Assembly: GCA_014905825.1 (NCBI GenBank)
Contig: JACGCN010000020.1
Location: forward strand, 62,001 to 126,000
Origin: Lyophyllum atratum
Taxonomy: Eukaryota > Basidiomycota > Agaricomycetes > Agaricales > Lyophyllaceae
Length of the DNA stretch: 64,000 nt
Reading direction: 5' to 3'
Of this stretch, positions 11,830 to 21,585 are shown piece after piece. How positions within the stretch are numbered: the first letter of the stretch is position 1; each line of letters begins with the position of its first letter. The translations under genes and the position numbers were made by a program. The notes beneath the pieces are model-generated. The model was not told the DNA's origin. It was given only the letters and a program-made list of their open reading frames with translations, and ran no database searches.

Positions 11830-12265
11830 TCACCCATTGAAGATACGTCTGAGACGCAAATCGAGTGTTCCGAGCGTCCAAGCGAGCGCTGACATGGTGC
11901 CAGTGCTGGATTGTATCGGCTCTGTGGTACGCACCGATATGTCGGCAGAGTACTGGGCCAGCTGCGCCAGGACCTTTTCTCGAGCCTCTGGGGGAGGAAA
12001 AGTCGCGTTCCATGTCAACATCGAGCCCTCGATCCAGTCCAACAGGATATAGGGTGTTCCAACGCCATCATCGTCCTTGCTGTCCGACCACGCATGCACA
12101 GTCGCGATGGGTATAGTGGGTACGGTGTTCTTGACATAGTCCATCGTGATCAACGTGGTCTCAACGGGCGACATGTCGTGTGGAAGACGAAGTGTCTAGC
12201 TTGTGCCATCCTCGAATAAAATGATGGGGTTGACGGCGTTGCCAGCACCGAGCCACCACCTGAGA
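11830..12265 (-). pseudogene. aminoglycoside-phosphotransferase-like (APH) pseudogene
   Basis: Seen on the minus strand: WWLGAGNAVNPIILFEDGTS, then TAG, then TLRLPHDMSPVETTLITMDY and PYILLDWIEGSMLTWN. The first half matches the glycine-rich nucleotide loop of APH-fold kinases, where the family usually has a Trp in D-G-T-x-W-x-x-R-x-P. The stop is therefore probably TGG changed to TAG. The second half has the usual hinge before a stop at 11830. The catalytic loop (H-x-D-x-x-x-x-N) and the DFG-like metal site are absent, so the kinase core is missing. Inference: a dead fragment. An ATG downstream of the nonsense codon opens a 114-codon frame, but it would lack both ends of the active site. Confidence 0.7.
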
Positions 12266-13014
12266 GCCCGTCGTTGTTAGAGGTGCAAGGTTGCCCCTTG
12301 GTCGAGAAAGCAGTCTTTTAAACCTGGTCCCAGTTGATCTTTGCGCATGTAGCTCGCAATTGGTCAGTGGATGCCTGCGGGACAGAACTTTAGGCGACGA
12401 GGATAAGATCAGATTAAAATTTGTAGTCGTACCAATCGGGGTAAAGCGAACGATTGCTATTACTACTTAACAATCTTCAAACCAATTCTTTTTGATCACC
12501 CCGCTGGGGCTTGAATCAGAATAGGCCTGAATCCACAGTGGCAGGTGACTATATCGAGTAAACCAGCTTTCCCATCTCTTCGTTGACAATGAGTGGGCTA
12601 AACAGGATCAAGATAAGATTAGATCTTTCTGTTATCGCCAAATTATCAGATGACCTGTGAAGGCTCCATGATGCCTTCTTCCAGCACTGATATGTCTGGA
12701 GGACGCAAGAACTTGATACCCTCTATAGCCTCTACCCCGTACGACGAAGGCGGGCTCACGTTGCCACGGAGCGTTCACATCTCGTGACAACATTCCCACA
12801 ACTTCTTGAACTCCTTTTCGCCTATGATTCTGACATATCGTCAGACATGTCTTCTTGATCACTGACAAACTGGAAGCCTGAGTCCGCAGTAGCAGGGCTA
12901 TATCTCAACCGGCTTTCCCATCTCTTCGTAGCTAAGAAGCTCGTGTCAACTTCTGTCTCCTGATATTTAAAGGGAGCCTCACCCCACATATGACAAGAGC
13001 GTAACCAGCCCACA
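12266..13014. other. upstream region of the 2OG oxygenase, with a diverged direct repeat
   Basis: Two related segments lie about 350 nt apart, at 12525-12583 and 12877-12929. Both begin gcctga[ag]tcc[ag]cagt and end in the identical ctttcccatctcttcgt. Between them a minus-strand stretch reads like protein (GVEAIEGIKFLRPPDISVLE, then a stop near 12650), but an in-frame stop breaks it, so it is probably a gene scrap. The second repeat copy sits about 90-140 nt before the start codon at 13015, within promoter distance. Confidence 0.4.
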
Positions 13015-14446
13015 ATGCCCGCACTCACCCTACCGCCCTTCCCCGAAGACGTCCCAACGCATCCGTTGCTCGTTATAGACTATGAGCTCATCAAAGCCCG
13101 GGACCAGAACGAAATTGCCAGACTCTGGGAGGCAGCCACTAAGCTCGGGTTCTGGTAGTACGTCCCCTGTCGAGGGTTGTTGTCCATGTTTATACGGGGG
13201 CACTCGCTGACTTATACCTCGTTCAATTCAGTCTCATGAACCACGGTGTCGATGAAGAAGTGGCGGGCATGTTCGACATGGGCGCGGAGACGATGGCTCT
13301 ACCTCTGGAAGAGAAGATGAAATTCGAGCAAGGTGACGATGGCATGTCCTTCGGGTGAGTCTCTCTCCCATCTCACCCTGTCCAACTTTCGCCTCATCCA
13401 ACCGCAATATACAGCTACAAAGCAGCCGGCGCCAACGCAGTCGACGCGACAGGACGTCTGGATACCGTCGAGTTCATCAACGTCTCCAAGGACGACGCGC
13501 TCGCATACCCGAGGGAAGCCCGACGCGCCTACCCCGCCCCTGTCAATCTCCGCATGGGGACCACCATCACCCCATTCGTTCGTAAATCCCTTGGGATAAA
13601 CAATACCCTGCTGGACGTATTGAACGACCGACTCGGCTTGCCCCCGGGCATGCTCCTCTCTAAGCACCCGATCGAGGAATTCAGCGGGAGCGAAGCTCGG
13701 GTTATCAGGAATCCACCGATCTTGACTCCGAAGGGCCAGTCTCCGACTCTTGCGATAGGGAGCCATACGGATTTCGGGTCTCTGGTACGTCCCGGCGACG
13801 CCTCAATAATTCTGTATTTCATTATGTTTCAACCAACAGTCGTTCCTCCACAACCGACTTGGCGGACTTCAAGTCTTGGTTCCAGGTGCTGAGACCTGGC
13901 AATATGTCAAGGTGGGTCCTTTCTCTTCAAGGTTGAACTTTGGTTGACCTTTGTATCCGTACCTTACAAGCCCATCCCGGGCCACGCGATTTGCAATGTC
14001 GGCGACGCCATGGCCCTCTTCAGCGGAGGTATCCTTCGTTCCAACCTCCACCGCGTCGTGTAAGTAAAACCACGCTCCTCCATCAGCGTGAACATCCAAC
14101 GAACTTCACAATACCATCTAGCCCACCACCCGGAGATCAGGGCGTCCTCGAGCGCTGGTCCCTCGTTTACTTCACCCGCCCAGGAAACTCGGTGATACTT
14201 CGGGCGCTGGTGGAAGATAGCACGCTCATTGCGAAGGCGGTGGCGAAGACGCCGGAGAAAAGCTTTGAGACTGGGTCGACGTCTTTGGAGTGGTTCTCGA
14301 GGAGGATAAAGAATCAGAGAATCAAAAATCGGAAGGTGCGTTTGTTTTACCCAGGGAGTGTAATTTCGCGTGGCTCATCTTCATTTTAGGGCCCAGAGAC
14401 GTGGATGGCGAGTCGCGGAACGGAGGCTAATCCAGCTGTGGTTTGA
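13015..14446 (+). CDS. 2-oxoglutarate/Fe(II) oxygenase, isopenicillin-N-synthase-like
   Basis: Seen: the start MPALTLPPFPEDVPTHPLLV is followed by IARLWEAATKLGFW. After an intron comes YLMNHGVDEEV, the classic N-terminal DIOX_N region. The jelly-roll core has GSHTDFGSL (first His and Asp ligands), GGLQVLVPGAETW, ICNVGDAMALFSGGILRSNL followed by HRVV (second His ligand), and RWSLVYFTRPG (the R-x-S motif that binds 2-oxoglutarate). Seven exons join in frame through short introns and end at TGA 14444-14446. Known: the family covers many oxidations in secondary metabolism (hydroxylation, desaturation, ring closure). The substrate is not predictable. All metal and cosubstrate residues are present, so it should be active. 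It could belong to the same metabolic block as the TfdA-type enzyme and the hydrolase. Confidence 0.9.
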
Positions 14447-14637
14447 TTTGAGGTTCATTATGTTTGTACTACATACCAAGCTTGTACTATATGTAAATCA
14501 CGTTCGTGCTTATACTATCCTTGCTCGAGCCGTTGTAATTGCGATCGAGACTGGGAGTAATACACTTCTCCTGGTACACATGAAGTGGCAATACAATGTC
14601 CGCTATCATAGAGATTGTTGAAATAGCACCTCCTCAT

Positions 14638-15067
14638 TCATGACTTGTCAGCGACGGGGAACTCTTTCCCTGAGGCATTTTTGTACTGCGAGCGAATCGC
14701 GTCCGAGATTTGTTCATCCTTTGCTTGCTCCACCGCAGACTCATTCGACTGCTGCCCTCCACCCATGCGCTCCTGCGCGAAGTCAACAGCTACGAAGCAG
14801 TCAGTTAAATACATCCAGAATTCCAGGTGCTTAATGATCTCTCAACGAACCTTTGTCAAGGTAATCTGGGATACAACGAAAGAAACGGCGTCAGGGGCGA
14901 GATATGAAACAGCAAAAGGGGTACGTACCTTCGTTCTTCTCGCCTGCCTGTCCACCTCCCATGGCACTATTGATCTTGCCCATGAAACCGCCGCCACTTC
15001 CGCCCGTGGTGTTTCCCTGGGTTGCAGCTGCACCAGATTTGTTGTTGTCGCCTTTGAAGAAGTCCAT
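14638..15067 (-). CDS. small conserved fungal protein of 101 residues, with a microexon
   Basis: Seen: the start MDFFKGDNNKSGAAAT is followed by a Gly-rich stretch and FMGKINSAMGGG. The protein ends QSNESAVEQAKDEQISDAIR, then QYKNASGKEFPVADKS and TGA at 14638-14640. Two introns of 63 and 61 nt are needed. Between them lies a microexon of only 15 nt that encodes the YLDK step. The total is exactly 101 codons plus stop. Known: similar short, acidic, Gly-rich proteins with a D-x-I-R-x-x-Y-K-x-x-T/S-G-K-x-F ending are widespread in basidiomycetes and have no assigned function. There is no signal peptide or membrane helix, so it is probably cytosolic or nuclear. Its 3' end faces the oxygenase gene (convergent, about 190 nt apart). 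Confidence 0.8.
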
Positions 15068-16014
15068 GATGATAGCGGAGAGATACTGATAGGTGGTGGT
15101 GGAAGCGACCCGGAGCAGGCTTTAAGGCATCTCAAGATCCACAATGACGATGTCCTTGGCGATCGAGGGTGTCGGTGAAGTGAGACCGGCGCAGCGTGGC
15201 TCAACGTTCAACAATGAAAGGGTGACGTCGTTTTGGAGACGCCGCCAACTCCGAAATGGAAGTCACCCTGGAATGAAAGGCGTCATAGCAGAACGCGCAC
15301 CATGGGCGCATGGAGAACAGTAAAATGATGAGCCCTGAGAGCTGAGAGAACTAGGCTCAAGGCGCCGTGGAAGAGAATACAGACTTCTACAAATCTAGTG
15401 CGATCCGATTCGAAGATTCAAGAGCCCAAGCCATTCAGCATTCCAAGAAAGGAAGCCGAGGGGGTGTGGGGCGGGCGGTGGTGCAAACGAACAAGGTGAA
15501 GGGAGGCGTAAGAAAGATGACGCCAGTACTGTGCAGCTGCACTGATGTTCTTGTCCAGTCAAGATCTGATTTGAACATTGCAATGGCGGTCAAATTTGAG
15601 CATAACATCACTCGCCGTGCCGCTTCAGCTCGCAAAATCAAGAATTTGAGGGTAGGAGGGCTGAAATATACGATTTCACGGCTGGCGTGATAGGGAACCA
15701 TTTGTTGGAAACATTAGTGTATTTCGCAGTAGCGGATCGAAAGTGTCATGAGATAGGTATATAAATAACTTACCCTATCCCATCGAACTTCTTCGTATGG
15801 CACTTCTTTCGTTTTATCTACGATGGGACCTACCTGACAGCCTCAGTGTAATATCCCGTACGGATACATTTTGCGTACCAAGATCGAGGAACACCTTAGA
15901 CGTTTGTCTCGCCATAACGTTGTCCAAAAGAAAGAACGTGATCGTAATGATTGTACGAGTTTACTTAAATGCTACGCAGGGTATTGTGTCAAGACGGTTG
16001 CCCTAGACGTGGCT
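15068..16014. other. intergenic: upstream of the small protein, downstream of the nucleotidase
   Basis: Overlapping open frames near 15367-15701 on both strands lack any motif and look like chance. The first 200 nt should be the promoter of the small-protein gene on the minus strand. No repeat, tRNA or transposon was seen. Confidence 0.4.
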
Positions 16015-18110
16015 CTACAGCGTCAAGGAAAGAAGGACAGAGAAGCATAGCGCAGCGAGCGTCCAGGAGGAGCTTAGTACCGACTGGGCACTGTTACCTG
16101 GGCCCGCATCCGCACTAGTTTTATCCGTTTGGACGAGTCTCCCCCCTAGCTCCATCTTGATAGGGCTCTTCGCCTCGACATACTCGGTAAGAACTACAAC
16201 AAGATCATCAATTTCACGATACATAGGAGGAATGTGAGGACGTACTTTCATCTTGAGGAGCGAAGGTAACGAAGTCCTCGATCTTGGGGAAGATGTTATC
16301 ACCACCGCCCGCCATGAAGTCCGTCACCACGATATTATACTGCTTGCTCATATCCACTGTCTTCAGCTCGCTCTGTCCGATCTCCAGGTTGATGAGCCTC
16401 TTCCCCACAGGGTTGCTCGGGTTGTACGTGACCCTAATCCCCTTCGAGACCTGTATGAACGAGGTAACCTTCTGCTTATTAACCTGAGAAACCCTGGACA
16501 GCACGCCCTCCAATGATTTCCAGAGGTCAGCCCCACTGATCTTCATCTCGGTGAGGGTGTTGCCGAAGGGGAAGGCGGAGAGGACCTCGCCGTGGGTGAT
16601 GTTGCCTGCGTCGATGGTGGAGCGGATGCTGCCGGCGTTGATGATGCATCCGTCGACGGTGCTTTGGTTTGCGCGGGCGTCGAGCATGGCGTCGCACATG
16701 ACGTTGCCGAGGGTGCATTCCTTACTTTGGCAGGTGGATTGTTCGAGCGTGACGTCTGTGGAACCTGTATGGGACGTTGAGGGTTAATGGGATGACGGGA
16801 TGACGGGATGGGATAGAGGGCGGAAGGACGTACCTATGACGACAGCAGCGAACTGGTCAAAGGGACCCCGCCAGTCTTTGATTTGCTTGAAAAGCTTGGT
16901 ATCTTGTTGGGTCTTGTTGTCAAGGAGGATAGGCCCGCCTGTGTATGATAGAACCTTCCTTCCGTCGAATTCGACATCGATATATCCGAGGTAGACGCCA
17001 TACCTCCACCTGTAGAAGCGAGGATCACGCATCTCAACATCGTCGCACGAGAGGACACATGTAATGACATCACTCACGCAGTGACAATGAAAACCTCTTC
17101 TCCGTCCAAGTTCGTTTCGATCGTCGGATACTTGCCCTGCGCGCCGTCCATATCACCAAGCAGGGTGTGAGAGTGGCCACCAACGATCATGTGGATCCCC
17201 TTAGTCTTCTTCGCGAGCTCCCTGTCGACTTCATAGCCAATGTGTGTCATGGCGATAACACGCTCGACACTTTCGTGCTCGTATACGTAATCCGCCCAGA
17301 ATTGTGCTGTGGCAATAGGATCTGCGAAGACTGTATCATCGCTTGGGTTGGAGATAGATGGTATGGTGTCCGTGGTGACAGCGATCACTAGGTTCAGAGC
17401 GATATCAGGTAAGCACGAGGATGAAAATTCGACGCTCGAAAGGACATGCCTGCAGTCTTGTACTGAGGGAAGATTTTGTATGGCTTCACAGTAGAGTTGA
17501 TCGTCTTCTCCTTGGAATCGATGTTTCCGCAAACGACGGGTACGGTGAGGTTTTTGAGCTAATAATGAAGGTACGGCTTAAGTTAGTCAAGGTAGGATTT
17601 TAAGAGCTATAAATAAACGCACGAATTGACCCAGGTACGCTTCACCCTTATCGAACTCGTGATTTCCCAGTGTCATCGCGTCAAAACCCAGTTGATTGAT
17701 GGTATCCGCGATCTTCTCTCCGCCGTAAAAGCTGTAGAAAAGCGTGCCTTGGAATTCGTCGCCGATGTTGAGGAATAACGAGTTATTCGAAGATGGGCGT
17801 TTGGCGTCAACTACGCCTTTTATTCTGGCATAACCTCCGACGCAGCCTTGAGCGGCGTTGGTGCAGTCTACGCCAGTAGTCTTAATCTCGTCGAGGTGGG
17901 CATGGATGTCGTTAACGTGGTATAGGGCTTGATATAAGGGTAAATGAATGACACTAGCACAGAAATCACGATAGACGTACATATATTAAAGGTATCAGCA
18001 CGCTTAGCAAGTCGCTGGTTAAGGTTGCGAGAGACGAGATAGTCCTCGGCAATAACCACCTGGAACAAAGAGAGGAAGCTGAAGGCAAGAGATGCCGCTA
18101 CTTTCAGCAT
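16015..18110 (-). CDS. secreted, GPI-type 5'-nucleotidase (metallophosphoesterase)
   Basis: Seen: a signal peptide (MLKVAASLAFSFLSLFQVVI), then YHVNDIHAHLDE and NIGDEFQGTLFYSFYGGEKI. Next come LGNHEFDKGEAYLG and, after two further exons, GIHMIVGGHSHTLLGD. These are the dimetal motifs of the UshA/NT5E family (D-x-H, G-D, G-N-H-E, G-G-H-S-H). The C-terminal substrate domain follows, with INAGSIRSTIDAGNITHGEV, AFPFGNTL and FMAGGGDNIFP. The protein ends in a Ser-rich stretch plus a hydrophobic tail (LAALCFSVLLSLTL), typical of a GPI-anchor signal. Known: such enzymes remove phosphate from extracellular nucleotides. Inference: it is cell-surface attached and scavenges purine nucleosides and phosphate. 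About seven exons join in frame, and the catalytic residues look complete. Confidence 0.93.
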
Positions 18111-19154
18111 GAAAGGCAGTGCTTAGAGAAGAAGTCGGAGAGTTGAAAGCGTTGAGGGATGGGACAAACGATGATGGGTATGAGCAACGGGTTGCTGACC
18201 ATAAGTACCTGCATCAATGCCGTCTAAATCCATCGACCTGGCATGCCTGACGAAGGTGCACATGGACCGTGGGCGCGTTCAACACTCTCGTAGACGATGC
18301 CGACGCACGTGAGTGCCTGTCTTGGCGTAGCCGACGTCCCTTGGCCTTAATGCCGACCATACGCCGATGGTCCCGATGACAACCTATGACAACGTTCAAC
18401 AGCTCACTGATACGTGACAAGTGACAGAGGGCCACTCTTCCCATTCTCCCTGCACGCAAGACTTTGATATCAGAAAACGAGCCGCAAACTTGGTTCCTGC
18501 GACCGCTGTGAAGCCATGGCATTTTAGCATGCGTCAAAAGAACGTCACGTCGACCAGGAGGGGACAACAAGGAGCGATAAAAACTTCACGGACTGGTCGA
18601 TATCACTATTCGAGGTAGGACGTCCATACGCGTCTCGTGCAGCCGCCTAACCTGCATAATTTCCCTTGGTGTAGTCGTCCCCAACTCATCCTAAAACATG
18701 ATGAACTCTGGATTGTATCGATCACCCGATGTCCGAGTCCCAGCGATGGTGGCTGATTCTGGAGGGAATACTTGCGGAATAGTGGAGGCTACTGACAGTA
18801 AGCTCGAGAGCTGAAAAGTACGTCACATCAAGTACCAGGTTGAGAAACAGTCCTGGGACATCTTGAAGTGTAGCACCTGACCTAGTAAAGGGGCAGGTAG
18901 TCTTGACGAATTTCTTCCAGGCTACATACCCAACCCTCGTTCTCGGCACAACCAGCACGAATACGAGATAACATTTTCTCGCTGTAGACCTGCATCGATT
19001 GTATCAGTAACTTCGATGAAACTTTTCAACAGAGTTTTCATTACTCCATGGCATCGCTTATCTTACATATGACCGCCTCATGCGGCAGTATCGTGTCAAG
19101 ATCGAATGCGGCGGTTAATTCCCTTCACCTGCGACCCACTCCCTCCCACGAGCC
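18111..19154. other. intergenic, nothing recognised
   Basis: Divergent space between the nucleotidase (minus) and family gene A (plus), so both promoters should lie here. Open frames at 18214-18570 and 18722-18958 have no recognisable motif or splice support. Confidence 0.45.
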
Positions 19155-19730
19155 ATGACCTATCCCTCCGAAAGGTCGTATAACGCGGACATCCAAGGTT
19201 GCGACTTCAAGGATATTGCCGGAAGTCACAACATTTATAACGATAGCGTTCATAACGAGAACTGTCCGAACGGCATTACCACAATTCACATAGATTCAAG
19301 AAAAGATAGGCCAGGGCCCGTCTCTCCATGTACGTTGCTTACTCTGTACAATGAATCATGCTCAGGGTCGTACTCTCGGGATGCTACAGACGATCACCAT
19401 CAAACTCGTGGGCCATATTCGGATTCCACCTCCACCACAGCGTTCTTCATCGACTTGATTTTTTCTCTTGTCTCCCCAGAAAAGCCATCGAGCCAGGCGT
19501 CTTATGGATGGGACGATCACGAGACAGAGAGGGCATCCACAAGTTCTCCCGACCACTTAGGCGGCAAGTTTCCTTGGAAGACGCAGGCATCCCTACTACC
19601 ACTGCGACCCAGAACTCCGCCACGTGTCGAATGTGAGCTTCCAGAGAAGGCTGAAGCACATATCCGATGTCCACGCTTCAAGTCGAAGAATCCATATCGA
19701 ACGATGTGCGAATCTTATCCCCACCAGTAG
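19155..19730 (+). CDS. GNHNIYN/SKNP family protein A
   Basis: Unrecognised family, defined here from the sequence. The start MTYPSERSYNADIQG leads into DFKDIAGSHNIYNDSVHNEN and GITTIHID. A 60-nt intron (gtacgttgct to gatgctacag) is supported by gene C, which needs the homologous intron to stay open. After it comes TAFFIDLIFSLV, then GGKFPWKTQ and the terminal RFKSKNPYRTMC. The spliced product is 171 residues. There is no signal peptide. The stretch TTAFFIDLIFSLV is hydrophobic but short for a membrane helix. The best relative is gene C, with near-identical exon structure and a conserved 3' flank. The Asn of the core G-N-H-N is Ser here. Function unknown. Confidence 0.65.
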   Translation: MTYPSERSYNADIQGCDFKDIAGSHNIYNDSVHNENCPNGITTIHIDSRKDRPGPVSPCTLLTLYNESCSGSYSRDATDDHHQTRGPYSDSTSTTAFFIDLIFSLVSPEKPSSQASYGWDDHETERASTSSPDHLGGKFPWKTQASLLPLRPRTPPRVECELPEKAEAHIRCPRFKSKNPYRTMCESYPHQ

Positions 19731-20175
19731 TTATCCGATTCGCCAGAGTCGGTTCTTGCTCAAATTCCTTGCCACGGGGTGAGCATCGATTACAGCTTCT
19801 TCGGAAAGATATATAATTAATTCTCAACCAAAGCACCTTTCCCGGTTACTCATCTACGCTCCATTGGACTTTGATGTGATCCGATTCGTGACAGCTACTA
19901 TATTCGACAACTTACGTCCGTGTTACTGCCCCTGTTATATAGAGTCGAATATAAATCCCGCAATAGTACAGACGCTTCTATTCAGTTCCGTATTTCTATT
20001 GGGACATAAGGCGTACCTCATGTTCTCAGATAAAGATAGCGCATGTCATTCTCCACATTTCAGGAGCAGCTGACCAAAGTCTGAACGCCCAAAACCTTAC
20101 TCACCTGTGCAAGAAAAAGGCTATAGTAGACGCTCTACTCTTATACACACACCATCAGCGTCCCACCCCCCAAGG

Positions 20176-21585
20176 ATGTCGCAAAGGAGGGACAGTGATC
20201 TTTACGGCAACACATACAGCCATGGCGGTGTCCATAATGTCAACTCTCCCAATTCTACGATAACCACAAGCTATAAAGATGATCGCTCAGGTATGCGTCC
20301 AGTGATTTTAGCATTCTAAAGGCGCTTCATCTACGTTGCATAACCAGAGCCCAGGATCCGAGATAGACGTGCGTCCAAACGTCTAATTTGTGAGAAAGAA
20401 TTAACGAACATCGCTCTTCTAGACCGGCGAAATGAGGTGATAAACAATCGCGTTGAACTTCCAGAGCAACAGCAAGTATACGACAAGCCTCTGAATTTTG
20501 ATGCGCTGGATCCCTACCTACTCTCTATGAATCGTAAAGCTAGGACAGCTCAGAAGGCGCTCGAAGCTGAGGGTAATTATACCCAGATAAGGGAGAGCCA
20601 ATCATATGGGCACCCCGGCACCATGGCAAACGACCATCTCCAGCGCGATGAACCTATGGATTTTATGAAGTTTATAGGCCTACTGCAAGGTGCGTTGCTT
20701 GATGAGATGAAGATCATTAGTGTGCTGAGATATACCGCTCCGGCAAAAGATGGGGCCTATCCCAAAGATGTTGAGGTCAATAGTCTCATTTCGGAGCAGC
20801 AGGCCGCTTACCGGGCGTATGAAAAAGAGCCCCGCTCTGAAGATCGGGATCAGGGAAAGGGGAAACAGCTACAGTCCCGTTCTAAGTCGAGCGCCGAGAA
20901 TCCTGGAACCTGGTGCCCTCCCGGTGCACATGATGACCGAGGTGTGTTGGTTTAAGCTCAATCTGGCGCACAACTATTAACATTTTGCTCTTACAGATGC
21001 ATATAGCGGCCCGAATAGTGATTCCTCAAACGAGGATAGAATGATGGCACAGCTTCGTCGTGTTCTGAAAGAAAATGGCTACTTCGAGCGCGGAGCCGGG
21101 AGCGATCATCCTCAAGCAAGGGAGATTCGATCAAAATCACAGCCAGAGTTCAGCGCGCAGCCTACTAGTAGGCGCCCCATCCTCGCCCACACAACCAGAT
21201 CCGATGGTCATGGTGCGTTGCTGTGCGTCTTCAACGAACGCTTGTTGATCGGCTCGCCTCTATAGATGTAGATCGAGAGCTTCAAAGCAGAGACAGTCGG
21301 CTTATGAATGAAAAGGAAATGATGGAGCAATTACTTTGGCTTATAGGAGGGCGGGCTCGAAACGAGGAGGTTGAAGCGAACGCGAACGAGGATCGTGGTT
21401 TCGAGATTGATATGCAATCGCAGCCACCGCCCGCATATCCGGCGCGAGAAGCTCAGGCTTCTAGGACCACTCCACAACAGCCCGCGCTAGGATCCCGAAA
21501 CAAGTCCAAAAACCCCTTTTTGAAGGTTTCAAACGACAGTGCTAGACAGGGCGAGGCTCCCCACAAGACGGCGGGAAACGAATAA
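20176..21585 (+). CDS. GNHNIYN/SKNP family protein B, long, motif-poor member
   Basis: Seen: the start MSQRRDSDLYGNTYSHGGVH continues NVNSPNSTITT, which aligns with the second half of the family's N-terminal block but lacks the G-[NS]-H-N-[IV]-Y-N core. Three introns (132, 55 and 53 nt) give 389 residues with exact reading-frame closure. The middle is hydrophilic and charged, with DEMKIISVLRYTAP and MMAQLRRVLKENGYFER. Exon 4 has LMNEKEMMEQLLWLIGGRAR. The C-terminus has a Pro-rich stretch and SRNKSKNPFLKVSND, the shared C-terminal motif. The first intron is longer than usual for this window and could hide a missed exon. Inference: an adaptor-like disordered protein; no enzyme signature is present. 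Confidence 0.6.

Noticed and set aside
16527..16718. His/Arg-rich 63-codon frame resembling a metal-binding peptide
   Set aside because: It is an out-of-frame reading of the 5'-nucleotidase exon with INAGSIRSTIDAG.
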